Shown: positions 16,561 through 24,045 of the stretch, piece by piece | Layout: every line of letters begins with the position of its first letter | Position numbering within the stretch: position 1 is the first letter of the stretch | Source: Pseudomonadota bacterium | GTDB taxonomy: Bacteria; Pseudomonadota; Gammaproteobacteria; Burkholderiales; Rhodocyclaceae | Reading direction: 5' to 3' | DNA length: 64,000 nucleotides | NCBI GenBank assembly: GCA_018241685.1 | Contig: JAFEDJ010000067.1 | Location: forward strand, 288,305-352,304 | The notes under the pieces: generated by a model | What the model saw: the letters and a program-made list of their open reading frames with translations, nothing else | Told to the model about the DNA's origin: nothing | Databases searched by the model: none | Made by a program: the position numbers and the translations under genes

Positions 16561-16612
16561 ATTATATTCACGTCGAAGGGGCTGTCAACATCTATTTGTT
16601 GCGCCGCACAAA
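16561..16612 (-). promoter_or_regulatory. Consensus sigma70 promoter of the phasin gene with flanking palindromes
   Basis: On the minus strand TTGACA (16588-16583) and TATAAT (16566-16561) are both perfect, with a 16-nt spacer. A palindrome-like element TTGTTGCGCCGCACAA (16597-16612, plus-strand reading) abuts the -35, and GTTGCAAC (16544-16551) lies just downstream of the -10. These are candidate operators for a polymer-sensing repressor such as PhaR; that link is inference. Confidence 0.8.
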
Positions 16613-16737
16613 AATCTTTATCTGCTTTTAATCTTATTGAAAGAAAAGAAAAATTTGAAAGAGTGGACGCGTTGTGAATAATGCTGGAGAGCCAGGGCTG
16701 GTGCGGCTGTCAGCCCTGTGGCATTGCGCCAGAACGC

Positions 16738-17286
16738 TTACGGGGCAGGGCTGGCTTCGCCCTTTTTCTTGGGCTGGATCGTGACCTGCACGCGACCTTG
16801 CTGGCTGGGAATCGTAGTCGCGTTGGGGCCGTTGGTCACGACGTAGGTCTCGGTGACCCCGTTGTACTGGATGTACTGGCCGCGGACTTCATCGTCGCCG
16901 TTCTTCACGTGGGCGCGTTGGAAGAACTGGGAGAGCTCGCTCCTGGCATCGTGTTCGATGCGCTCGCCTTCTCCGTCGACCCACTCGTTCTTGCCTTCCC
17001 GCTTCTGGCGGAAGCGGGCCAGGCCGCCTTCGCCGCCGGTGGCGATACCACGCTGGTAGCCTTCCATGTCTTGGCTGACGACCAGTTTGTCGCTGCGGAT
17101 GGTCAGGGTGCCTTGGGTCAGCACCACGTGGCCTTCGAAGATGTGGATCTTGTTCTTGTCGTCCACCGTGACTCGGTCGGCTTCGATGTTGACCGGCTTG
17201 CTGCGGTCGGCCTTTTCGGCAAAGACGAAGGAGGTGGAGAAGGCAAGGAGGGCGAGCAGCACAAACTGCCGGTGTGTCTTATTCAT
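16738..17286 (-). CDS. lptA: Lipopolysaccharide export system protein LptA
   Basis: Periplasmic bridge protein that carries lipopolysaccharide from the inner-membrane LptBFGC complex to LptDE. 182 residues with an N-terminal signal peptide (FVLLALLAFSTSFVFA) and the OstA-like jellyroll: NIEADRVTVDDKNKIHIFEGHVVLTQGTLTIRSDKLVV, later GEGERIEHDARS and DEVRGQYIQYN. It overlaps lptC by 4 nt (ATGA), so the two are co-translated. In most betaproteobacteria lptB and rpoN follow; here a phasin gene with its own promoter lies downstream instead. Confidence 0.93.
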   Translation of the reverse strand: MNKTHRQFVLLALLAFSTSFVFAEKADRSKPVNIEADRVTVDDKNKIHIFEGHVVLTQGTLTIRSDKLVVSQDMEGYQRGIATGGEGGLARFRQKREGKNEWVDGEGERIEHDARSELSQFFQRAHVKNGDDEVRGQYIQYNGVTETYVVTNGPNATTIPSQQGRVQVTIQPKKKGEASPAP

Positions 17287-17867
17287 GGCTTCGGCGTCGG
17301 GGTGGTGCGATAGAGAGTGCCGCGGACCTGGCCGTGCAGCCGGACTTCGCCGGCCACGTTGTCGCTGTCCATGTGCTCGGCGGTGATCACCGTCTGGCCC
17401 TGGGTGAGCTTCACGGGTTTGTCGGCGCGCATCTTCTCGTCGTCCGGCCAGACCGTCATCTGGTCGGTGCGCAGGGTGGATTCGGGTTTGCCTTTATAGG
17501 CTGCGCGGCGTAGCAGGACCTGGTCGGTCAGGACGACGGTCTCACCGTCCTTGCTGACCGTCGCGAATTCGGATTCGATGCGCACCGGCTCGGGGCGGTT
17601 CAGGTAATCCAGGCGCGGCCGTACGAGTTCGGTGGACTCGTCGTCGCCGTAATGGACCATGCGGTCGGCAACCAGCACGTACTGGACCTTGCCGGTCAGA
17701 TCGAAGCGTCGCAGGGTCAGGTTCTCCGCCGAGAAATCGGCTTCATGGCGGCTCTTGTCAGTCTTGACGGTCTGTTCCTGCTGGGTGATCCGGTCGAGCC
17801 AGACGCTGACGCCAGCCATGATGGTCAGGACGACGAGCGGGAAGAAGCTGTGGCCACGTCGATTCAT
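17283..17867 (-). CDS. lptC: Lipopolysaccharide export system protein LptC
   Basis: Bitopic inner-membrane partner of LptA in lipopolysaccharide export. 194 residues: a single N-terminal membrane segment (FFPLVVLTIMAGVSVWLD, about 8-25), then a periplasmic jellyroll with FSAENLTLRRFDLTGKVQYVLVADRMVHYGDD and the late LTQGQTVITAEHMDSDNVAGEVRLHGQVRG block, typical of the family. Lies between kdsD (37 nt upstream) and lptA (4-nt overlap). The kdsC phosphatase gene usually found between kdsD and lptC is absent. Confidence 0.92.
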   Translation of the reverse strand: MNRRGHSFFPLVVLTIMAGVSVWLDRITQQEQTVKTDKSRHEADFSAENLTLRRFDLTGKVQYVLVADRMVHYGDDESTELVRPRLDYLNRPEPVRIESEFATVSKDGETVVLTDQVLLRRAAYKGKPESTLRTDQMTVWPDDEKMRADKPVKLTQGQTVITAEHMDSDNVAGEVRLHGQVRGTLYRTTPTPKP

Positions 17868-17904
17868 GGCTGGCTCCCGGAAATGGGGCGATGCTGTCGC
17901 AGCA

Positions 17905-18897
17905 TCAGATCACCTTGGCACGCATGAGGTCGTGGTGGTTCAACGCACCGACGAGGCGGCCATCAGGGGTTGCGACCAGAAGTTCACTGATGCGCAGACG
18001 TTCCATCATTTCCGCCGCTTCGACGGCCAGCGCGCTGGCGTGGATGGTCTTCGGATTGCGGCTCATCACGTCGGTGATACGCGCAGTATTGAAGTCGCAG
18101 CCGCTGGCCAGCGAGCGACGCAGGTCGCCGTCCGTGTAGATGCCGACGATACGGTCGTTGTCGGCAACGATGGCGGTCATGCCGAGGCCGGCTCGGGTGA
18201 TTTCCATCAGTGCGTCGCTGAGCAGTGCGTCTTCGCCCACACGGGGGATCCCGTCACCGGTGCGCATGATGTCTTCCACGCGGGTCAGCAGGCGCCGTCC
18301 CAGGGCTCCGCCAGGGTGGGAGCGGGCGAAGTCGTCCGGCCCGAAGCCACGGGCGTCGAGCAGCGCGACGGCCAGCGCATCCGACAGCGCCAGCGCCGCG
18401 GTGGTGCTGGCGGTGGGCGCAAGATTGAGCGGACAGGCTTCTTCCTTGATCGCGCCATCCAGATGTACGTCGGCCTCCTGCGCCAGCGGCGAGTCGGGAT
18501 TGCCGGTCAGTGCGATCAGGCGGGCGCCCTGGCGCTTGACCAGCGGCACGATCTTGAGGAGTTCCTCGCCGGTGCCCGAATAGGAGATCGCGATCAGTAC
18601 GTCGTTAGCGGTGATCATGCCGAGGTCGCCATGGGCGGCTTCTGCAGCGTGCACGAAGTAGGCAGGGGTCCCGGTGCTGGCCAGCGTAGCGGCAAATTTG
18701 CGGCCAATATGACCGGATTTGCCGACGCCAGAAACGATGACCCGTCCATGGGACGAGAGGATCAGGTCCACGGCCTCGACGAAGCTGCCATTCAGGCGAA
18801 CAGAGAGCTGGCGCACCGCCTCCGCCTCGATGTCGAGGACGCGGCGCGCAAGCTCCAGAACACGGGCGTGCGCAGCGGCAATCGGGGCTGGGCTCAT
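17905..18897 (-). CDS. kdsD: D-arabinose 5-phosphate isomerase
   Basis: Converts ribulose 5-phosphate to arabinose 5-phosphate, the first step of KDO synthesis for lipopolysaccharide. 330 residues (E. coli KdsD 328). An SIS domain occupies about 35-190 (GRVIVSGVGKSGHIGRKFAATLASTGTPA, SYSGTGEE, EACPLNLAPTASTTAALALSDALA), followed by paired CBS domains at about 205-330. The ATG at 18897 starts the family sequence; the upstream in-frame extension overlaps the divergent antiporter promoter. First gene of the kdsD-lptC-lptA operon. Confidence 0.95.
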   Translation of the reverse strand: MSPAPIAAAHARVLELARRVLDIEAEAVRQLSVRLNGSFVEAVDLILSSHGRVIVSGVGKSGHIGRKFAATLASTGTPAYFVHAAEAAHGDLGMITANDVLIAISYSGTGEELLKIVPLVKRQGARLIALTGNPDSPLAQEADVHLDGAIKEEACPLNLAPTASTTAALALSDALAVALLDARGFGPDDFARSHPGGALGRRLLTRVEDIMRTGDGIPRVGEDALLSDALMEITRAGLGMTAIVADNDRIVGIYTDGDLRRSLASGCDFNTARITDVMSRNPKTIHASALAVEAAEMMERLRISELLVATPDGRLVGALNHHDLMRAKVI

Positions 18898-18976
18898 GGG
18901 AACGGCGCGTATAATTGGGTGCGGCAGTATATCAGATCGATTAATTCGCCTATTCAGGGCGAACTTTTGCACGTCT

Positions 18977-20953
18977 ATGATCAACACGCTTGAGCTGGTG
19001 CTCGTCCTCCTTGCCGGTGCCGTGCTGGTGGTCGGTATCCTCCGGTCGCTCAACCTGCCGCCGGTGCTTGGCTACCTGATGGTCGGTGCTGCCGTAGGGC
19101 CGCACGCGATGAGCCTGATGCAGGATTCCGACGGTGCCCGTTACCTGGCCGAGTTCGGCGTGGTGTTCCTGATGTTCACCATCGGGCTCGAGTTCTCCCT
19201 GCCTCGTCTGTACAGCATGAAGCGCACCGTGTTCGGTCTTGGATCGGTCCAGGTGCTGGGCACCACGCTATTGACGATGCTGATCGGTACCATCGGTGGG
19301 CTCAGCTGGGGGGCTAGTTTCGCATTAGGGGGCACGTTGGCCATGTCGTCGACGGCCATTCTGTCGAAGTTGCTGTCGGATCGCCTGGAACTGGACTCCA
19401 AGCATGGGCGGGAAACAATCGGTGTGCTGCTGTTCCAGGATCTGGCCGTGGTGCCCTTGCTGATCCTGATTCCAGCGCTGTCGCGCCCGGCCGACGAGTT
19501 GTTCAGTACGCTGGCGCTGGCGGCCGGCAAGGCGGTGCTGGTGCTCGGACTGGTGCTGTTCATCGGCCAGAAACTGATGCGGCGCTGGTTTTTTCTGGTA
19601 GCGCGACAGCGTTCCGCCGAGCTGTTCATGCTCAACGTGTTGCTGATCACCCTGGGCCTGGCCTGGCTGACCGAGGTGGCCGGCCTGTCGATGGCGCTGG
19701 GCGCCTTCCTGGCCGGCATGCTGATCTCCGAGACCGAATACCGCTATCACGTGGAAGAGGACATCAAGCCCTTTCGCGACGTACTGCTTGGCTTGTTCTT
19801 CGTAACGGTCGGCATGTTCCTCGACGTGGGGCAGATCATTCTCAGCCTGCCGATGGTGCTGGCCATGCTGGCGGCGCTGCTGGTCGGCAAATTCCTGATC
19901 GTCGGCGCCGCGTCGCGGATGCTGGGGGCCGGCCAGGGTACGGCGGCGCGGACCGGCTTGTGGCTGTGCGCGGGGGGCGAGTTTGGTTTCGTGCTCTTGT
20001 CGCAGATCGATGAGGCACATCTGTTGCCGCCGGCCTTGTCGCAGGTGGTGGTGGCGGCGATGGTCTTATCGATGCTGCTGGCCCCGCTGATCGTGCAGTA
20101 CAGCGAAAAGATCGTGCTGCGCCTGGTCCCGTCGGAGTGGATGACCCGTTCCCTGCAGCTGACCAATATCGCCACCCAGTCAATGTTCGTGGACAAGCAC
20201 GCGATCCTGTGCGGCTTCGGGCGCAACGGTCAGTATCTCGGCCGTCTGCTCGAGCAGGAGGGGATCACCTACATCGCCCTCGATCTCGACCCCGAGCGGG
20301 TGCGCGAAGCGGCCGCGGCTGGCGAGACCGTGGTGTTCGGCGATGCGGCGAAGCGCGAGACGTTGATGGCCGCCGGGATTTCCCGGGCTTCGGTGGTGGT
20401 GATCACCTATGCCGACACCAATGCGGCGCTGCGGGCAATGAGCCAGGTGCGCGCCTGTCGTCCGGACGTGCCGGTGGTGGTGCGGACTGCGGATGAGGTC
20501 GATCTGGAAAAGCTGCAGCAGGCCGGAGCCGCGGAGGTGGTGCCGGAGGCTGTCGAGTCGTCGCTTATGTTGGCGTCTCATGCGCTGGCTTTGCTCGGTG
20601 TACCCTTGCCGCGGATCCTCAAGCGGATCCGCGAGATCCGCGCCGAGCGCTATCACTTGTTGCGCGGCATCTACCGTGGCGGTGAGCACTTGCACGAGGA
20701 GGCGCTCGAGGAGCGTCAGCAGACCCGTTTACATTCAATTGTCATGGATGCCGGGACTTACGCCATCGGACGCAGTCTGGCGGATCTGCGTCTGAACGAA
20801 CTTGGCGTGGAGGTCAGTGCGCTCCGGCGACAGCGGGTCCGGGTGGACGATCCGACGCCGGAAACCTGCCTGGAACTCGACGACGTGCTGGTGCTGCTGG
20901 GCACGCCGTCGCAGTTGGCCAACGCCGAAACGCGGCTCTTCAAGGGCTTGTGA
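18977..20953 (+). CDS. Monovalent cation:proton antiporter, KefB/YbaL type (CPA2)
   Basis: 658 residues. About 1-380 is a 12-13-helix Na+/H+ exchanger domain (LGYLMVGAAVGPHAM, EFGVVFLMFTIGLEFSLPRLYSMKR, LAMSSTAILSKLLSDR, LFQDLAVVPLLIL). About 410-525 is a cytosolic RCK/TrkA-N Rossmann domain (HAILCGFGRNGQYLGRLLEQEGITYIALDLDPERV), and about 570-655 a TrkA-C domain. The combination marks potassium/proton antiporters gated by nucleotide or metabolite binding. The ATG at 18977 is the first plausible membrane-protein start; the longer frame overlaps kdsD. TATAAT lies at 18910-18915. Divergent from kdsD. Confidence 0.9.
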   Translation: MINTLELVLVLLAGAVLVVGILRSLNLPPVLGYLMVGAAVGPHAMSLMQDSDGARYLAEFGVVFLMFTIGLEFSLPRLYSMKRTVFGLGSVQVLGTTLLTMLIGTIGGLSWGASFALGGTLAMSSTAILSKLLSDRLELDSKHGRETIGVLLFQDLAVVPLLILIPALSRPADELFSTLALAAGKAVLVLGLVLFIGQKLMRRWFFLVARQRSAELFMLNVLLITLGLAWLTEVAGLSMALGAFLAGMLISETEYRYHVEEDIKPFRDVLLGLFFVTVGMFLDVGQIILSLPMVLAMLAALLVGKFLIVGAASRMLGAGQGTAARTGLWLCAGGEFGFVLLSQIDEAHLLPPALSQVVVAAMVLSMLLAPLIVQYSEKIVLRLVPSEWMTRSLQLTNIATQSMFVDKHAILCGFGRNGQYLGRLLEQEGITYIALDLDPERVREAAAAGETVVFGDAAKRETLMAAGISRASVVVITYADTNAALRAMSQVRACRPDVPVVVRTADEVDLEKLQQAGAAEVVPEAVESSLMLASHALALLGVPLPRILKRIREIRAERYHLLRGIYRGGEHLHEEALEERQQTRLHSIVMDAGTYAIGRSLADLRLNELGVEVSALRRQRVRVDDPTPETCLELDDVLVLLGTPSQLANAETRLFKGL

Positions 20954-20972
20954 AGGCGGGTCTGCGCCTTCC

Positions 20973-21629
20973 TCAATAGCTGGCGCAGACGGTGTACAGG
21001 GTTGCGTCGACGAGGGCATCGGCTGCGATGGCTGCGCCGCTGCTGGCGCCATCGCTCAGTAGCCTGACCGATCCACTGTCGGGGCGACCGTCGTCCAGCG
21101 CAATGTCGATCTGACGTCCAAAGCTGCCAGACAGCCTGTCCTGGCAGACGAAGAAGCTCCCGTTCCAGCCAGCGATCGGACTGGTGCCGGTAACTCCGAT
21201 TCGGCCACCGACGGCGTTGCGAGGCAGCCAGTCCTGCAGGACTACGCCTTCGGAGCCCGGATTGCGGCCATCTCCACTTGCGAAATTGGCGAGCCGGATG
21301 TGTTGCCAGAACAACACGCTTTCGTCGGTGGGTGTCACGGAATTCCAGAACCCCTCGAGGCGTCCGTTGCCGGGGGTCCCCCCTGTGCTGGCGGCGATTG
21401 CACCCGCGAGACGGGTCGCTACGTTTGCATCATCGCCGGGCAGTGAGCGGAAGCGGTCCTGGTAGCCGAAGGCATAGGTCGAGGTTGTGCGGAAATCGTT
21501 CATCACGTTCTTCACCTTCGCGCCGTTGATGAGTTCTTGTCCTTTCAGAATGCCGCCCAGCAAGAGTCCGATGATGACCAGGACTACCGCGATTTCGACG
21601 AGGGTGAAGCCGTATTGTCGCTTGTTCAT
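20973..21629 (-). CDS. Prepilin-like protein (type IV pilin / type II secretion pseudopilin)
   Basis: 218 residues. A class III signal MNKRQYG is followed by FTLVEIAVVLVIIGLLLGGIL, the hydrophobic prepilin helix with Glu at mature position 5; cleavage is expected after Gly7. The globular part has two cysteines late in the sequence (FVCQD and YTVCASY), which may pair. Last gene of a four-gene leftward operon of similar proteins. No ATPase, secretin or prepilin peptidase gene is close, so it must use machinery encoded elsewhere. Exact role unknown. Confidence 0.8.
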   Translation of the reverse strand: MNKRQYGFTLVEIAVVLVIIGLLLGGILKGQELINGAKVKNVMNDFRTTSTYAFGYQDRFRSLPGDDANVATRLAGAIAASTGGTPGNGRLEGFWNSVTPTDESVLFWQHIRLANFASGDGRNPGSEGVVLQDWLPRNAVGGRIGVTGTSPIAGWNGSFFVCQDRLSGSFGRQIDIALDDGRPDSGSVRLLSDGASSGAAIAADALVDATLYTVCASY

Positions 21630-21738
21630 GAGTGTGCCTCTGGTTGACCGGAGACTTCAGTCAGGCTCCGGCTGAAGTGATATGGAAATCCCATGGTAAT
21701 CTATTTGTCATTTTTTGGTGGGTCTTCCAGCACATGTT

Positions 21739-22452
21739 TCAGGGGAAATTTCCACTACTGATCAGGCGGTTGGCGATGAGATTGGGCGATAGCCAGGTGA
21801 CTCGATCGTCGAAGGCCCCGCCAGCTGCCGCGGCGTTTTCAGACAGGCCACGGCTGTAGAACTGGCGGCTGTTCAGCATGGTATTGATGGCTTCGTCCGA
21901 GCCGCTGGCGGGGAGTGGGAAGGTCTGGCCGTCACTGGTGGTGGCGCCCAGTCCGTTGGCTCCGTGCGACAGGATCATGACCGGTGTCCGACCGCCTTCG
22001 GTGGTCAGCTTGAGCGCTTCGCCATTGCCGTTGCGTGTGAAAATGTCGATATCGCCCTCGTTCAGGGCTGTGATCTTGGTCGTGTAGCTATCGGTCACGG
22101 CATAGCGAAGGCGTCGTCCCCAGCCGTCGGTGCCGCTGATGCCCAGTGTTGCCCATGGGAGAAGTCCCGTATATGTCTGGCAGACGCCCGCATTGCGGTT
22201 CTCGCTGCCGTCCGTGGTGCTTTTTGCGGGGCACGGAAACGCGCCCTTGCGGATTGCGTGGCCGAGAAGTGCGTCCCGAGCCTCGGCCAAGGCTTCGTCC
22301 GTATTCGCCTCGGCACGGCGGGCAAGGTGTGCCCCGAGGCCGGCGCTCAGCCCGCCGGCCAGCAGGGTCAGAATCAGCATGACCACCGCCATCTCGACAA
22401 GGGTGAAGCCGCTTGCTTCACGTGGAGGGAAAGGATGGCGTGTGGATGTCAT
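21739..22452 (-). CDS. Prepilin-like protein
   Basis: 237 residues. The leader MTSTRHPFPPREASG is longer than usual and is followed by FTLVEMAVVMLILTLLAGGLSAGLG, a complete class III prepilin helix with Glu5. The globular part carries a CPA...GVC pair (AFPCPAKS and NAGVCQTY) and a GLLPWATLGISGTDGWGRRLRYAV motif. The same FPCP...LPW/Y-TL...L-YAV theme recurs in the next gene, suggesting shared ancestry or partnership. Its ATG overlaps the stop of the upstream gene (4 nt). Confidence 0.78.
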   Translation of the reverse strand: MTSTRHPFPPREASGFTLVEMAVVMLILTLLAGGLSAGLGAHLARRAEANTDEALAEARDALLGHAIRKGAFPCPAKSTTDGSENRNAGVCQTYTGLLPWATLGISGTDGWGRRLRYAVTDSYTTKITALNEGDIDIFTRNGNGEALKLTTEGGRTPVMILSHGANGLGATTSDGQTFPLPASGSDEAINTMLNSRQFYSRGLSENAAAAGGAFDDRVTWLSPNLIANRLISSGNFP

Positions 22453-23642
22453 GGCAGGCAGAAGGCGACGTCGCCCGAGTTCGTGTTGTTGCTACCGGGC
22501 GTCAGGGCTATTTGCCTGGGCAATCCATGCAGTTGGCCGGCGGAGAGGGCTGCCAGGGTTGGCGCCTCGAGATACTGGGCGGTCATCTGCTTGTCCTGCG
22601 GGCTGATCCGTTGTTGGGTCGGTGCTTCGCTGCGACGTTCTCCGCTGAACAGCAGGGCGCCGCGGCACGGGCCTTCGGGCGAAGCCAGGCAGGGGCTGCC
22701 GTCGGTACAGCGGCCGTAGCGCATCAGTTCGCCCCAGTTTCCCGCAATGTCGCGGTTGTTGGGGGTGGTACAGGGACCGTTCAGGGTATTGAGGGCGGGA
22801 AGGCTGCCGAGCTGGATGGGGCCAAAAGACTGCGCTGCTAAGGGCGGCGGTAGGTTGGCTCTCTCCAGGCATTCGGCCATGGCTTGCAGGCTGCCTTGCA
22901 GGTGTTGGTCGTAGTCGTTACGTTTTTTCAGCTGATTGAAGATCTCACCGCCGGTCAGGCTGATGATTAAGTCATTGCCTGCCTCCGCATCAGTGCGTAC
23001 TTCGACGATGTTGCTGTTTGTGCTACCAAGCACTTCCAGATAATGCTCGAGTTGCGCCATCTGGCCGTCGCCGCAGCGTCCCTGGCCGGCAGTGCGCTGC
23101 TGCTGGGGAAGGGGCAGGCCGGGGGCGAAGACGATCGCTGCCGCGAGGCCTTGCTGGTCGCCGGCCAGCATGATGGGGTGGCCTGCCCGGTCGAGTAGGC
23201 GGAACTGGCCGATGCTGTCCCAGTTCAGGCTGTCGGCCTTGGGGTTGTTCTTGAAGCTGCCGGCAACGGCATACCACAGGCACTCTCCAGTACCATCGCG
23301 CAAATCGGGAAGATTGAGCGTCCGATAGGGCAGGCGGCCGACGCTGGGTTGGTCTTTGGCTCCACAGGTTTCAGCTGAGCCGTCGCCGTCCAGATCGGGG
23401 CACGGCAGGTAGCCGAAGTCGGCGCTGGGATGGCCGTTGTTGCGGTAGTTGGCGGCGAAGCCGAGCAGCGCGTCTTTGGCCATCGCCAGGACATGAGTGG
23501 TGCGGACTTCCCGTCTTAGATTGCGGGCGGCTAGATCCGCCCCGGTGCCGGTGTGTGCCAGTAGCCAGCCAAGCCCACCCAGCGACAGCAGAAGAATCAG
23601 GACAGGGAGTATCAGGCCTCGCTGCCGGCGGGAGGGGATCAT
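22449..23642 (-). CDS. Membrane-anchored pseudopilin-like protein, unassigned
   Basis: 397 residues with an N-terminal RRQRG|LILPVLILLLSLGGLGWLLA segment. This looks like a prepilin or PilX-type helix but has Leu where Phe is normal and lacks the Glu5, a feature of GspK/PilX-like minor pseudopilins. The lumenal part has FGYLPCPDLDGDG, GRLPYRTLNLPDLRDGTGECLWYAVAGSF and several further Cys. It is the largest member of the operon and may sit at the tip of the pseudopilus, by analogy with GspK; I do not recognise the exact family. It overlaps both neighbours by 4 nt. Confidence 0.6.
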   Translation of the reverse strand: MIPSRRQRGLILPVLILLLSLGGLGWLLAHTGTGADLAARNLRREVRTTHVLAMAKDALLGFAANYRNNGHPSADFGYLPCPDLDGDGSAETCGAKDQPSVGRLPYRTLNLPDLRDGTGECLWYAVAGSFKNNPKADSLNWDSIGQFRLLDRAGHPIMLAGDQQGLAAAIVFAPGLPLPQQQRTAGQGRCGDGQMAQLEHYLEVLGSTNSNIVEVRTDAEAGNDLIISLTGGEIFNQLKKRNDYDQHLQGSLQAMAECLERANLPPPLAAQSFGPIQLGSLPALNTLNGPCTTPNNRDIAGNWGELMRYGRCTDGSPCLASPEGPCRGALLFSGERRSEAPTQQRISPQDKQMTAQYLEAPTLAALSAGQLHGLPRQIALTPGSNNTNSGDVAFCLP

Positions 23643-23977
23643 GGCCGGGGCGTGAGAGAAGGGCTTCCGACCTGCAGGCGCTGGGTTCGTCCGTCACTGG
23701 TGGTGATGCTGACTGTGGCGTCTTGTGGATGGATTTGCCGGGGCGAGGCGGGCCTTGCCTTGCCATCCAGGAAGAGTGTCGGTGGGCCGTCGCTACGGGT
23801 GATGAAGCCGTCGAGCCGCGGTGGTGCTTCGACGCGTGCGGGTGCCCGCCGCTCACGGTCGATCTGCAGGCGCTCCGCGGGAGAAAAGAACAGCCGCCCC
23901 AGCGATTCGCCGCAGCTCTTGTCTGATGCGGTGAGGCAGATGGCACCTATCAAAATGCATGTCGATTGAATATTCAT
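23639..23977 (-). CDS. Small exported protein heading the pseudopilin operon, function unknown
   Basis: 112 residues. A short hydrophobic N-terminus (ILIGAICLTA) suggests export. The middle contains LGRLFFSPAERLQIDRERR, then a Pro-rich stretch and GFITRSDGPPTLFLDGKA. Small periplasmic proteins with such an LFFSPAER motif occur beside pilin-like genes, but I cannot name a function. The ATG has no Shine-Dalgarno and lies inside the loop of an inverted repeat (23958-23986). First gene of the operon; it overlaps the next by 4 nt. Confidence 0.55.
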   Translation of the reverse strand: MNIQSTCILIGAICLTASDKSCGESLGRLFFSPAERLQIDRERRAPARVEAPPRLDGFITRSDGPPTLFLDGKARPASPRQIHPQDATVSITTSDGRTQRLQVGSPSLTPRP

Positions 23978-23986
23978 TTCGACATG
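23958..23986. promoter_or_regulatory. Inverted repeat enclosing a start codon
   Basis: CATGTCGA (23958-23965) and TCGACATG (23979-23986) form a perfect 8-bp inverted repeat whose 13-nt centre contains the ATG (23975-23977) of the first pseudopilin-operon gene. It could be an operator or an mRNA hairpin that controls initiation. Confidence 0.45.
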
Positions 23987-23996
23987 AATTTAGCAT

Positions 23997-24021
23997 AAAA
24001 AGGGCGCCACGAAGAGCGCCC
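23997..24021 (-). terminator. Terminator after the diguanylate cyclase gene
   Basis: On the minus strand GGGCGC / GCGCCC with an 8-nt loop is followed by five T. It lies 24 nt beyond the stop of the GGDEF gene and upstream of the pseudopilin operon. Confidence 0.75.
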
Positions 24022-24045
24022 CGACAGACGTGCTACATCTGCTCC

